DNA of 49,970 bases from Tubiluchus corallicola (lineage: Eukaryota; Priapulida; Priapulimorpha; Priapulimorphida; Tubiluchidae), in NCBI GenBank assembly GCA_030141605.1, contig JAQGDQ010000201.1, positions 287,501 through 337,470 of the forward strand, in the 5' to 3' direction. This document shows, one piece after another, positions 11,904-24,400 of this stretch (position 1 is the first letter of the stretch; each line of letters begins with the position of its first letter). Both the position numbers and the translations under genes were made by a program. Under the pieces are notes generated by a model. That model was not told where the DNA came from, did no database searches, and worked only from the letters and a program-made list of their open reading frames with translations.

Positions 11904-14900
11904 ATGCCTAAGAAGAAGGTAGCTGTTAGCTCAAGTGATTCAGATTCCGGCCCTGATGAAGACGTAAGTTAATTTTGCCAATGTCTATAATCTGCTTTAC
12001 AATCGTCTTTGCAATCAAGTACAATGTTCTGCGCAGGTAAGTACATTGAAATCCGGACCCAGAGTTCAACTCGTGTGGTTTTTGTGGTTTAATTCGCCCC
12101 TCTCCACTTGTACGAAATCCACGATGAAATCGATTGCAGGAGGTCTTCAACGCTGTAGCATCAAAAATTCTTCCTAAAAGTTAAATTAACTAACTTCCTT
12201 TCAATGTTTTTTCAATGTTGGTGTTGCAACCTTTAGCTTTTTCACTCTGCTGTTTAGCATTTCATATCTTGCACCATCTGAGTCAGGCGCTTCTCCATGT
12301 TCGTGTACTGTCTGCGATCGAGCCCAGCTGAGATTGTTGTGCCACAACCTCTGTTTGTAAGCTTTTTTCGTTTTTGCTTGATTGGAGATTGTAATCCAGA
12401 ATCATTGCATTAATGCTTTCCATGACTGGATTCCATTTCGAGCTTGTAGTATTTATAGCACCTTCAATCGCACTAGAAATGGATTTTTCCATACTAGTAA
12501 GCAGTTCTAGTGTATCCACATTAATTTTTTAAGAAATTTCTTTGTCTAGGGTGTTACATGCTCTAAAGTTGGCTTGCATGCCATAATGTGTAGACTTGTC
12601 GGTATATTCTGGCTGTTTGACGTCTCCTAGTAATTGTGTCGACTGGTCAAAAGTAATTGTTCGCAACAAAATTTGGCTATATACTGCGCTGAAGAAGTAC
12701 CTTTTATGTATTTTGAAAGTTCGTAATCTGGTAGCAGAGTACACCTGAAATGTACCCAGCAACCATAGTAGTATCATCTTTTGCCTCATTATTACACTGA
12801 AAGCATGTCTTCTTTTTGTCCGCCTGGACAGTACTATTGTTTGCTCGTTTTTTTCCTTTGTTTGTGCTGTGCACCATCTTTACTACTTTTAAATGTTGAT
12901 TTTGGAAAATGCTGACACTGTAAATTACGTTTTAAAATACTTTTTCGCGTCCAAGCAGTTTATGCTATGACAACATACACTTTTTGAAAAATAGCTTCCC
13001 TTTTCTGTTGTAGAATCTGCTAGTTATTCATTTAGTCCACAAAAACAAGTCAAATTAACTGCCATTTTTTGTACCCCTTCCAATGGGTGGACCGTGGCTT
13101 CCAGAAAGTATATACACATTTCAGTAATACGAACAATCATTCACTTATCTAGATGCTTTTCAACAAATTTTCACTATAACAACTTTTAGTATCCTTTATT
13201 GAAACTCCACCTACATTTGCTCTAACCCTTTCATAGTTGCTGTAAATAAGTAAGTGTTCTGTTATATCTAATTCAGTTTGCACCCTGGACACATAAAACG
13301 TATGGTACCTTATCATATTCATTTTATTAATGAGAGTGAGTTCCATGAATGGGCTTCTCAGGAGGAAAAATTGGAACGAACATTGATTAAGTTATATTCA
13401 ATGAAAAATTTGGAATTGTGGCTTCATATTGATCTTTCTGTGGTCGTGAGAAGAAAACTTGTTCTTGCAAAACTAAGTGCCCTTTCACATTTTTGACAAG
13501 ATTAGCTATACACCAACGTTGTTTAAAGTGACTTACGTTGTCTTACATTATCTAAAGTGGACATCACACACTTTCTAAAACAGGAAAAACAATAGCTTTG
13601 TACAGTAGTACTTTAACATTAGCAAATATCACAATGTTTGATCAAGTTAACAATTTGTCTCAGCTATTATATTAAATGTGAGTGTTCGACCTTAGGTCAT
13701 TGGTATGTGGATATAACTTTGACATAGCCCAAATCACATGCAACCGATTCCTCCTCAATGACCCCATCACTGATATAATTTGGTGTGTGAGATTTGCTCT
13801 GCAATAAGTAATAAGTAACATTTGCTTCTCTGAAGTTGCGTCAGTCATTCATTGCATCATTTTTCTATTTCACTGAGGTCATTTTGCAAAATACATTGGT
13901 CTACAACTCTATGTGACTCCAGGTTAGGTAACAGGGCTTAAAATGATCGTCAAATAAAGTGATGCTATAGGCCTATGTAAAAATAGGGAAGCAACATGGA
14001 CCACTAAGGATATCCTGGGGGATTCCACTAGCTACTGGGTGTCAGTTTGTTGTTACACCATTCGTAACAATTTGCTGTCCACGATAAGCCAAGAAAAATT
14101 TGAACCGTTGTAGTATATTATCACTGCTTTCTGAAAACTCCATCTTGAGCAATAGATGCCCAAAAGGCACAGAGTCAAATACTTCTCTAAAGTGTCTAGA
14201 GGTACAAAATATCAATATCAGATAAAGGTGTATCATTAAAAAATTTAGTCCACTCTTTTAAGCAGGAAAGTAATATACCCAGGGTTGACAAGAAACAGAA
14301 GTACCTCATCCAATAGATTGGACTCACTAGCATGAAGAAATCCATTTGCCTTAAAATATTCACACAAGGGAGTTGCAGAAGATTTCTTTAGAATAGGGGT
14401 GACATTTGAATCTAACCAGCTCATAAGAGCTTCGCAAGAGTCAAGACTTTTCTTACAAATTATAAACTATGGTAAAGCAAGTTCGAGGGCTTATGTTTTA
14501 AAGGAAGAACCAAACCTCGAACAACATTTATTGCATTTTAATGCACGATTAAAAATATTGAAATCACAATGCAATATCTGCACATTTTTCGTCTGAAATG
14601 AGCGTGCACAAACTTAAAGTAATCATGACTTTAAATTGATTTGACTAATTATACGAGATGTTTATCACAATGTTATTGCTGAAACTTTCTAACATTTTCC
14701 CCAAATATTAAAATAAGCTCAGCTTTCCGAGAGACTTGGCTTTTGCTTTAAGAATAAAACCATAAACATACATCATAAACCATAAACCATAAATATACAT
14801 CACTTACATAAAAGGCAACATTAGTCATACTGTTGCAATTCCAATCGTCAGACGGAATGGGTAAATCTGAGTTCTCAGTCTCTTGAGTAAAAAAAGATGC

Positions 14901-17900
14901 AAAAGTATTATTTGTAGTAGAAGCGATACTGGCAGAATCAATGAAAATCTTTTGCTATTGATTTATGATACTAATTATTCGGTTCACAGGTTTAAAAAAA
15001 TTTGCTTATAATCAAAAAATTATTTATTTAGGTTACTGATTTTACTACCTCACTTTTTTCATTCCATTTTCTGGCATCGAGAATAAACTGTCTCAACCAC
15101 TGAGAAGCTTGTGTATATTCAGCTTCCGTATTGTTTAAAGATTTTAAGTCCTATAAACCTATGGGAGAGAATATGTACATTTTCTGATTAATAAAACAAG
15201 ACATTTTTGCTTTTTAGCGTACTCCACCTAAGAAGAAACAAAAGACACAGGAAAAGCATAAAAGCAAATCAGCCAGCGGCAGCAATGAGGCGGAGGAAAA
15301 CAAATTTATGGTAAAGCTGTTAGGAAAATCTTCTAACAATTGTTGATGTGAATTCATGAGAAAAAGTAGCTGTAAAAAGGGAAATTAGGTTATATTTGTC
15401 TTTGCAGCTTGATACGTTTATTATTAATATTTTCAGGTACAATTTGCAACTCCGAACTTGATGTCGTAAACTGTGTGAATGTAATCCACACATGTGAAAA
15501 ACTATAATAAACCCTTAAATTCACTTGTAGAAAATACCTACTATTTATAGTGATATAGACGAGTCCTTAATAACTGTTTTGGTTACAGTATGAGTCCTGA
15601 ATGACCTTGTTAGAGTTGTTTAGTTTTGGTTGGAATTTCATAATAAACATGAATAGACCTGTTTCTATCAAGCTAATGCAGCATAAAATCCATTAAATTA
15701 TTATAAGTAGGCCCAACTGAATTTTTTAATGTAATTTTTTCTCAATTTTGTTCTATTGAGGGCATATTCAGGGCACAAAACCGCAGTTAGATCTTGTGAA
15801 AGGAGAGAACCAAACTTTAAAATGCATAACTGGAAGCACTGTAAACACTGTGAATGGTAGGGGTTCTAGGCAAGGCACAGGATTGATGTGCCCTTGGAAA
15901 TCATCTTAAATTAGTTTTAGATAGTTTACCATAATTACGCCGGCAGTTTGTCGCCTAACGAAAGTTGTCTGTGTTTATATTGTCTATTGTCTAAAAACCA
16001 TTTTAGCTTTAGTATAATATAAATCTCAAAAAGTTAATACGGTATTTTGTGCGCTTTTAAGTAATGGATATGTGATCGTAAAGTCAGATATTCATAAAGG
16101 CATCGATTCTTAAGATTTTATGCACGTAATCAAGATAATAGAACATTGCGGTTTATGTTTGCCTAAGCTGAGTTCTTCATATAATACTTTTTTAACATAC
16201 ATTTCTGATACATAGCAAGCCGGAATCCAACATTTATCACAAGAGCCAGTCAGCAACGATATTTGTTATGAAACTGAAGCTTGGCAATTTTATCGAGGAT
16301 AACCTGCTACGCTGAACCACTGAATGTCAAAGGTGTTTTAACCACATTCAGGTGTATATATATATATTCCATGAGGTACTCAGCTACAATCAGTAGCGTT
16401 AATAAAACCATCCAGCAGACCATTCCCATGAAGCACAGCTGGTGACCACTTGGCTATACACTGTGCTTCATAATCATTCTAAAAATAGTCGGCTTGAGGA
16501 ACTTGCCCACAATATTGACCAAAGTTACTCGTGCATTTTCGTCTAAAGTCAACCGATTAATTTCTGAATTTAGACTCCATCTAGTTGTTTTGTTATCCAG
16601 AATTTAAATTTTTTCCTTATTCATTGAATTTAAACTAGTACTAACACAATTATTTAAATTTGATAGCAAATTTGAAAAAAGCAAATAGTGAAAAAATAAT
16701 ATTTGTACCAAAGACCTTTATTTACAATGCAGATGACTGAGGTTCCTGTGGGTAATTAAATAATTATTTATAATCCTAATAATAATCTTCATAATAAGAT
16801 TATAAATAATTAACTTAATTTTTCCTTTAGTTATCATTAGGATGAAAAGCCCTAAGTATCACTAGATCTGATGATAATTTATTGGGATACATAATAATAA
16901 CACTACATGAGGCTTATGCACATCTCAGTGGAGAGAACCCACTCGAATTCATGACCTGGTGCTTTGTGGGAGCATTGTAAGTTCCTTCTGGTCCCATATG
17001 AATTTGCTGCCAGGCACATGAACTATAGCTTTTGGCTTTACCATATGACAGTTAAGATACAAAGTTAATAAGCTGTCTTGTGGGTTTTTTTAAATGATGA
17101 ACACGTAAAGCATTTTATTTTATAATTACTGTACAGTAGTAATAAAAATTTTAGTGGCACTTTATCAAATTTGTGCACTTTACTGGCACCACAAGCAGAT
17201 TTTTTTCAAAATACCTCCAGCTGTTTTTGGAGTTACCATCCTAATAACTGCTTAGGTAAGATTAGATTAGAACAATTTCACAGTCAGACAAGAAGGGCAA
17301 AGGCAACATTTATTTGGCTAGCATTCATATGGAAGGTAAAATTAAGAAACTTACAACAACACGGGTGAACACGAAACATTACAAAACAAAAAAGAACATT
17401 GTAGGCTAAGGTGTACGCCCTGGCGAAGCCGCATTTATGAACTCTGTACACAAACCTGGGACTGCAACTTGTATGTGAGCCTGCAGCCTGCAATCTAGAC
17501 CACTTGGCCACTGAACTCTTATAAAGATATGGTACATGTGGGACGATTTCATTTTAGTAAAATAATTTCATTTCATTTTGATAGCAAATAATAAACTGTG
17601 TCATGTGTGAGTAATGACATACTGAAAGCAGTGCCCGAAAGCTACTTATCATTTGTGGTCATGATTTTCGTAGATTATTGTATTTGGACCATGATCATCA
17701 TTAGGAAACTAACTGCATTAATGATTCATTCAAACTTTTTATTTATGGAGTCATCAAAGAAGAGGGTTTTTAGGGGCCACGTCAAAATCCTGATTAATCT
17801 GGCAAAAAAATTTTCCAGCTGTGATGATGAAACTTATACTTCACAAGGTCTTTGGCACTGAGTGTGGTTAAGATGAACACGCTTAGAAATGCTAGTAAGC

Positions 17901-19346
17901 ACCACCTTTAACCATGTTGCACAATCATGCAGGCAATAATGCAGAGCTATTAACATTTGTTGAAAAACTTCATGGCTGAATCAGGTATAAAGGCAATAAA
18001 CTTGTTGTGATTTTAAGCTCATAATTAAGATAATACACACAATTTGTGTTTTCAAGCATACTTGTTAAATGAGTAAATGCTTACTTCTGGTGTTCAAGTT
18101 CAATATAGACAAGTTCTGTACCTTCAAGTTCTGGTTCAAACCAGAGTCTTTGGAATTTGAGTCCGAGTCTCTTAAAAAGGGCTCAAGGCCTAAATCACCA
18201 CTAATTTAGCTGAGTGATTTTCTCCATTTTTACATAAAGAGATAAACATTGAAATATCCTCCAAGGATTTTACACTGTGAAATGAGTAATAAATGTAACA
18301 ATATTTGTAGTAATACAAGTGAATGTTATTTGTTATAATAGCATCTACAAACATTGTTTTCTTTCTACAGCTGTCTAAAAACAGATTTGTGACAGTACGA
18401 GAATTTCGGGGACGCGTAATGGTTGATATCAGAGAGTTTTACAATGACAGCGAAGGCGATCTAAAACCAGGAAAGAAAGGTATAATTGAAATTTGCATGC
18501 AGAGCTGTTCTATCACAAATCACTAAATATGCCTAAGGCTTGCCAGATATGCTCACCATGCATGTGGTCTATTGAACTTAATACTCATTTTTAATAGACT
18601 GCCTGTTGGAAGTTTGATGCAGATGCAGAAAGTGTTTGATGATATCACATCTGTATGTTATGTTAATTACAGAAAAGCTTTCAGTAATATATACGTGTAC
18701 TTTTGTGTTAATGATGGGGACTTCATGTTTCTCCTTTAAATTGCTACAGCAAACAACTGTAGTAACTGTGGACAATTACAAAGTCCAACATGAATTGATG
18801 GATGCTGTTTTAGCATCTCCTAGGCCGTAAAATGTTGCTCGAACCCAGAGATTGTGGATATATAATGCACAATGAAAAAGTTGAAAATGCATTTTTTTTG
18901 TATAACCTTGTTCATTATGATGCCAGTGTGAATTTCAGAAGATATTTATGAGTTTTATTTTAGTCACTCACTTACGCCTGCTGCAGAACCTGTTAAGAAA
19001 TAATTTGAAATTCTGTGGTCACACTGTTGTATTGAGGTGATAAAATGCAGAAAAGAACATAATCGGATACCAGTAGTGAGGAATTTTTAAGTCTCAACTT
19101 TTTCAAATTAACTGACAATTAGAGATATCATTAATTAAATTATGACTGAATACCAGAAATTTATGGAATTGCTGGAATTTAAGCAGTTTATGATGAGGGG
19201 GTTTCACAAATCATGGCTGTTAGGTTGAACTTGAAGATTAAACATTCCTCATTTTCCTTTCAGGAATATCACTTAGCTTAGACCAGTGGACTAAACTAAA
19301 AGATCATGTTGATGATATTGACGAAGCTGTAAAGGATATGTCATGA
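11904..19346 (+). CDS. SUB1: PC4/SUB1 transcriptional coactivator, complete
   Basis: Four exons, 11904-11963, 15218-15310, 18371-18479 and 19264-19346 (60, 93, 109 and 83 nt), give 114 residues plus TGA. All introns are GT-AG. PC4 binds single-stranded DNA and helps RNA polymerase II activators through TFIIA/TFIID; in the nucleus it also acts in chromatin and repair. The N-terminus MPKKKVAVSSSDSDSG is the Ser/acidic region, a casein kinase II type target, followed by a Lys-rich stretch (about residues 22-38). Residues 54-112 form the C-terminal ssDNA-binding and dimer domain, including RFVTVREFRGRVMVDIRE, DLKPGKKGISL and DQWTKLKDHVDDID. The Trp of the human Glu-Tyr-Trp motif is Tyr here. Length is close to the human protein (127). 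The first intron (3.3 kb) is loaded with retroelement relics; the gene is divergent from SERF. Confidence 0.95.
12220..12890 (-). mobile_element. LINE ORF1-like relic with broken PHD-type zinc finger
   Basis: Read on the minus strand from about 12877, a frame opens MVHSTNKGKKR and reaches KKKTCFQCNNEAKDD. A frame change then gives GCWVHFRCTLLPDYEL and KFCCEQL. The pattern C-x2-C ... C ... W-V-H-F-x-C ... C-C matches the PHD-like finger found in ORF1 of CR1/jockey-type LINEs. Another frame downstream (12519-12283) is helical and Gln/Ser-rich, like the ORF1 coiled coil. Stops and frameshifts make it a dead copy. It lies 3' of the reverse-transcriptase relic next door on the same strand, the wrong order for a single LINE, so the two are probably separate insertions. 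Confidence 0.55.
13150..14460 (-). mobile_element. Degenerate LINE reverse transcriptase (CR1/jockey-like)
   Basis: Minus-strand fragments follow the order of a LINE reverse transcriptase: SNVTPILKKS and NGFLHASES near 14440-14330; FREVFDSVPFGHLLLKMEF and FKFFLAYRGQQIVTNGV at about 14200-14050 (family form FSKAFDSVPH...LL.KL and FL..R.Q.V.V.G); GIPQDILSGP near 14020 for the GVPQGS.LGP block; LFDDH near 13950 where the catalytic (A)DD would sit; LQNDLSEIEKWCNEWL near 13880; and YKAIVFPVLES near 13600. Frames change and stops interrupt, so it is not active. It lies in PC4 intron 1, antisense to PC4. Confidence 0.8.
16757..16813. repeat. AT-rich stem-loop in PC4 intron 2
   Basis: TAATTATTTATAATC and its reverse complement GATTATAAATAATTA form two arms about 20 bases apart. 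This may be the centre of a decayed MITE; nothing else around it is decisive. Confidence 0.45.
16915..17010 (-). mobile_element. Possible tRNA-derived SINE head, strongly decayed
   Basis: On the minus strand CACCAGGTCATGAATTCGAG (B-box-like core near 16950-16938) follows a weak A-box-like GGGACCAGAAGG (16995-16984) at about the right distance. The B-box context matches tRNA-derived SINEs better than a working tRNA; the A box is poor. Confidence 0.35.
17390..17520 (-). mobile_element. tRNA-derived SINE relic
   Basis: The minus strand shows a perfect A-box form TGGCCAAGTGG (17510-17500) followed by a B-box-like GTTGCAGTCC (17468-17459). This is the tRNA Ser/Leu-like head layout of many animal SINEs. 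T-arm pairing is not maintained, so it is a retroposon relic. It lies in PC4 intron 2. Confidence 0.6.
18088..18185. repeat. Degenerate CAAGTTC-type repeat in PC4 intron 2
   Basis: TTCAAGTTC, ACAAGTTC, TTCAAGTTCTGGTTCAA and GAGTCCGAGTCTC words recur over about 100 bp, as in a decayed 6-8-bp tandem repeat. The same type of sequence appears again at 38280-38700. Confidence 0.5.
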
Positions 19347-21070
19347 TGAGATGTCATCTGCATCAATTAATTTCAAAAAGATCGTCTTATACTCTTTCGG
19401 GTGACAATATTAGTTGTACCAACTTGAATTAATCTGTCTGCTGGAGTCATGTATGTTGTCTTTCTGCTAGAGTCATGTATGTTGTACGGAACCCTTAAAT
19501 GGCATATTAAATAATTCAAGTAAAAGAAAAACATTTCGCTGTACACAGGTGGCACTTCATTGACTTATTGAGCAATATTTTCTTAGATAAAAAGATGGAA
19601 GCCAATCTGTAAAACTCCGCCTTTTTGTTGTTAAAGCTTCTGCTAAAGCAAAATTTTAGTTAAAACATAGCCAGTCCTTATAGGTAACATTGATTAAAAA
19701 AATTACATTAAATTGAGATTGATATAAACAAAAATTGAGATTAAACATGTAATGGTGAGAGGTTAAGACGGTCAGAAGCATGAAAGTGAACTAAACAAAT
19801 GTGAGTTTGCACATTGCACTAAATTTCTTCTTTATTTGTTTTTGTGTTTGCCATAGATCTGGTCTTGATTGCCTTGTCTGTGATATATCCCGTCTGCTTT
19901 TGAACTAGTGGCTATATGAAAACATTAAATTTTAATAGGTTTGGCATCCATTATTGAAAATATCAATGAAATAAAGATTATAGATGGAAACATGGATGTA
20001 ATAATCAAAATTCTGTTTTTTATTTTTGCTAGCAGCAGATGTTTTGCAGCCATAACGGGTTACTTCCTTGGTGTAATCATGAGCAATATGCAGCACCTTG
20101 AAATGCAAAATTATCAAATAACCGAAATACAGAAAACAGAAAAATGCCCTTCCTATGACTTGTATTGCAGAATCCTTAATGACCGTTATACTGACCAAAT
20201 TTTGCATTTGTATTTGCTCGTGTTTACATTGAAGAAGCAACCCATAATGGGCTGCAAAATAGCTGTTTGTTGGCAAAAATAAGAAGCTGAATTTTGATCA
20301 TTATGTGTTTCCGTCTATAATCTTTGCTTTGTTTTATTGATAAAAAACATTAAACATTTTGTTTTTACTGGTTATTAAGGTGCATGTTTAAGATTGGTTG
20401 TATTACTGTGGCCACCCGCACATTGTTTTGTTTCTAGCTTTTTTTAATTTCATTGTATCGCGTCTACACTACAGACTGAGCTCCTCTTAATAAGAATTAG
20501 TAGCTTTCATTGAACAATTAATTACTTCAGATTTGATGAACAATTGTGTTCTTTGTTCCTGCATTGCCTATGTGCAAATCTCATCATATGATATAAATAA
20601 GTTGTAGTATTGTGATTAGAATCGTTATGTAATTAGTTTGTTAGGTTTTGTCTTGTATTTGTATCTTATTATTCAGTGTAGAGCATTAGTACATTTCTAA
20701 AGCAACTGTAAAGCATTTTGTTAATTTGGTTGAACATTCCATAATTGACATCATATATTTTTCTATTCATGTTACACTAATTCATCTTTGCCACATACAT
20801 AGTCTGCTTAAGCCATTAATTAAGGAATACCAATAACTTCTTTTGCCAATTTCTTGGCATTTGTTTCATAGTAAGCCATCTATAAACAAAAATAATATTA
20901 GATCCATAAACTATTTAGTTGTTTTTACGCTGAAAATGCAAGTAGAATCGTATATAGTCATTATTCAATAGTATATGTGGCCTGTTAATTTAGTGTTTTG
21001 TCATTAGTTCAGTAATGTGATTAATGTACAACATCATGAAAACCCAATAAAAATTTTATTGACAAATACT
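19347..21070 (+). other. Probable 3'UTR of PC4
   Basis: No family-like coding frame follows the PC4 stop. AATAAA signals occur at 19970-19975 and 21046-21051; the second, followed by ATTTTATTG, is a good candidate distal site. Frames of about 113 codons on both strands at 19932-20282 overlap each other almost completely and show no motif, so I call neither a gene. Confidence 0.4.
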
Positions 21071-21196
21071 GTTGTAAATGTTGTAAAATAGTGTAAAAGA
21101 TCGTCGTAGTTAAAAGACAAAAAGAATCACTCTGACAATGTTTTGCGCTGATTTGTATGTGAAGCAAATGAAAAAGTCGGTCGAAGTTATATTGGT

Positions 21197-21435
21197 TTAG
21201 ATAGATAGATAATTTTATTTATCTTGTGTAATACACGCAAAAACAATTACATAGCAAAAATAAATTGTTAGTACATGTATTAGAGAAGTTTAGCGTGATT
21301 TTGTTGACAAATATTGTACTATTCTCACACAGTCTTCAAAGCATCTAATCTTATTTAATGCAAACGCACCACATTCATTTGCTTGCTGGTTTAATAATAA
21401 TAGATCTTTAGCATCGTGTTTGCGTTAATTACTAA
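21197..21435 (-). mobile_element. LINE-like 3' end with (TCTA)n tail
   Basis: Read on the minus strand, a 44-codon open stretch (RKHDAKDLLLLNQQANECGA onward) ends in TAA near 21285. About 90 bp of 3'UTR-like sequence with AATAAA follows, then a short ATCTATCTATCTA tail. Ending in a short tetranucleotide tail is typical of CR1/L2/RTE-type LINE 3' ends. The peptide itself I do not recognise, so the family is open. Confidence 0.4.
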
Positions 21436-24400
21436 TCGGTTAACCAGATGGCGCTAGGCACTACTACTGTATTGCAGTAGTAAAACGCAACATGCAAGAT
21501 ACACGGCATCCAATAAATAGTCTATTTCGTTACTTTTGTAGTAATTAAAATTTTATGTGGAAACCTCAGTTACAGCCGGAAAAATTCATTGTATATATCA
21601 CATGGCCTAATGTTTTTTGTGTCACGTTATGGTGTACATACTACCTTGCGTAATGATAAAGCAAACACTCTTTTCATCCAATTTATAAACTTGTTTCACC
21701 AAACCCGGCCAATTTTCGATGTACTATAAGTCATACTCGATAACTCCACTATACGATTATCACGGGCCATGTGACAAGTTGGTAAGAAATGTCTACCAAA
21801 AATACAATGTAAGAATAATTATTAATGGTCCTGCCGTTAACTACCGCCTACAACAGTAGTTATGACATGTTGCTTTGTTCCTTGTCTGCCATTATTTTCA
21901 TCGTGGGTGGCTTGGGAGTCAGTTAACGAAAATATACCAACAAATGCCGGTAACAATGAAAAGTAATAGAAGTACAATGCAGTGTCATGAAAAATGAAAC
22001 GGCGTCGTAATCGAAATTACAGCTCAGAAGACAGAATGAAAGACGCAGAATCATTATTTAATATTTACGCAAAAGTTTTAGTTTGCACAGAACTGTTTCA
22101 GCAACTTGAAATGGTGGATGTCTCAATAAACTTGACGAGCAATTACGAAATTTTTCTAAAAGTTTAACGAAAAACTTTACAATAAACATAACTTTCCAAA
22201 ATTTAATTAATGAACGTGTCAAAAGTCGCCAAGTTTGAAACTCGTATTTATATGCGCTGGCACAACTATGTCTATGCAGCGTCAATGTTTTTTACCATAT
22301 AATAGGTGCAATGAAACTAAAAAGCTTTTTGCGTGCACGCAGGTTGCTTAGAAACATTACGCTCCATCTATAACCTTAAGTTTCGAAATGATCTAAAAAC
22401 GATTTTGGTGTTTAGGCATTGATTGCTGCCTCGTGTTTGCCACACCTGTTCGCACCTGCTTGAATTTATTCATCAATAATTTTCACAATTACTGTTTCAC
22501 GAGATGTTAGTATAACACTTTCGTCAGAGTTTTTCTGGCTACACGTAGCCTATGTATAACTTTAAAAAAGGATCGCATTTTAAGAAATAATAATTGTATC
22601 GTTCAGCGCTACTACTTGTTTTACTATTTCGAAGAATCTCGTTAGCGGGAAACTAAATATTTGACAGTTTAACGTTTTGCGTTAACAGACAAATAAGTGC
22701 TGTGATCACTCACAGGACTGTGAACAGTGTGACACGCATTATTCACTCAGTTGTGTGTCATGTCTTTTTAAATGTACCAAATAACTTGATTAGCCCACGA
22801 TCCTTGGGATTTGTTCACTAGTAACTTTTGCATTTTACTTATCTTAGTATTTTCCTTAATTTTACCATGTCTTAGTGTATAAATGCATCTGCTAGCCCTA
22901 GAGCGAATTTGCCAAATTTCAAAAAAGGATGGCGCCACATACATTGACACAATTCTTGGTTATTACAGCTCACTTGGCGAAGAGCTCGAGACTCGCGAGC
23001 AACGACACTAGTTGACCATAGATTGTGTGCATGCGTGTAGTTAATAAAGATTTTATTTGAAATCGATATTATGCATAGTAATTTAATTTGCCTGAGCAAC
23101 TACGACACTGTTTAATGGGTTATAACAGCTTTGTAGAAATTATACTGCTGTATGAAGAAGAGTAGAACTGTAATTAATGCAGTCTGTAGACTGCAGCGAT
23201 AAATGATTACACCAGCACTTAATGTCAGTGTTTAGTTATGTGTTTCAAACTAGACAAAATATTAATTAAAATCTTGCTTCGATTGATTTTGTAACTTTAA
23301 ATGGTCTGGTCAAATCAACCAATAATAAGAGCCTAAAGCCGAACTTTCACACAAACCCTTGAACGACAATCTCTCTTCTCACTCTCAACTCGATGTATGA
23401 ACGAAAAACAGCCTTGCTCGGTGTTTACTAAAACATAAAATATTAAAATTATTATTTTGTTTGTAAAAATTAATTGGGTCTAAATAAATATTGACTTACT
23501 ATAAATGCGTGCACCCTCATAACCTCATCTAGGTTGAAAAATTCTAAGTGAGCACAAGATAAGTCAACGACGTATACTGCTTCAAAGTCAAAATAGAGGG
23601 TCCCACTGGACATAAACCCGCAGAAGCCCTATTACACAAATTTACATTACATTAAAAACTGTCAGCGTATCGCAATGTGGCTATTGCACGCTGGTATTAT
23701 TTATGATCTTGCACATCATATCATTTATGAGGCGCTATAAACCACAGTTTTCATTATATATAGTGTAATGCAAGCCCGCGTTTCATGCCTTGATACGATG
23801 TACTCGATATAATATGTTAGTATTTTATGTAGTGGGCAAAGCACCTTTGACAGTAACAAAAGCTATATGTAATCGTTATTAGAAAAACAACCTTGTTACA
23901 TTAAGTCATATTATATAGTTCATGCTAATATTAACAGGTATATTTTAATAAGTCGCCAAGTCAACTGAATGGTACTATACTCTAAAATCCTTTTGTCCTG
24001 AGGTAGAAACCTACTTAATATGTCTGTATAATTACCTCTAATCAGTAATCCATGATTAGTAAGTGGGAAAGTGTCCAAGCGTGCCAAATGCAGAAGCGAA
24101 AAAATCTTTGTCACTCAAGTCTTGTGCATTATTGGTAGCACATATAGGATTGGTGGCTTTGGCAAAATACAGCGGTATTGTTATGCTTAGGTCGGCCTTT
24201 TAAAATTTTAAAAACTACATGTAGTTAAATCTAAGTGAATTACTAAATAATTAATTACCGCTTTTGTGTCGCTTACACTAGTGCATTTTTCTTTCATATA
24301 AATATGTATCATTGTGGACGAGATTCAAGCAAATAATTTAAATGCAGTATGCTAAATGTTTTTACTGGTAAACGCCCCAGTGGAGAGTAAAATTTCTCTG

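Noticed and set aside
15040-15165. Minus-strand stretch reading NNTEAEYTQASQWLRQFILD
   Set aside because: It could belong to the nearby LINE relics, but I cannot align it to a known LINE region.
19932-20282. Opposed 113- and 114-codon frames 3' of PC4
   Set aside because: They overlap almost fully on opposite strands and have no motif; an AATAAA lies inside. Most likely 3'UTR.
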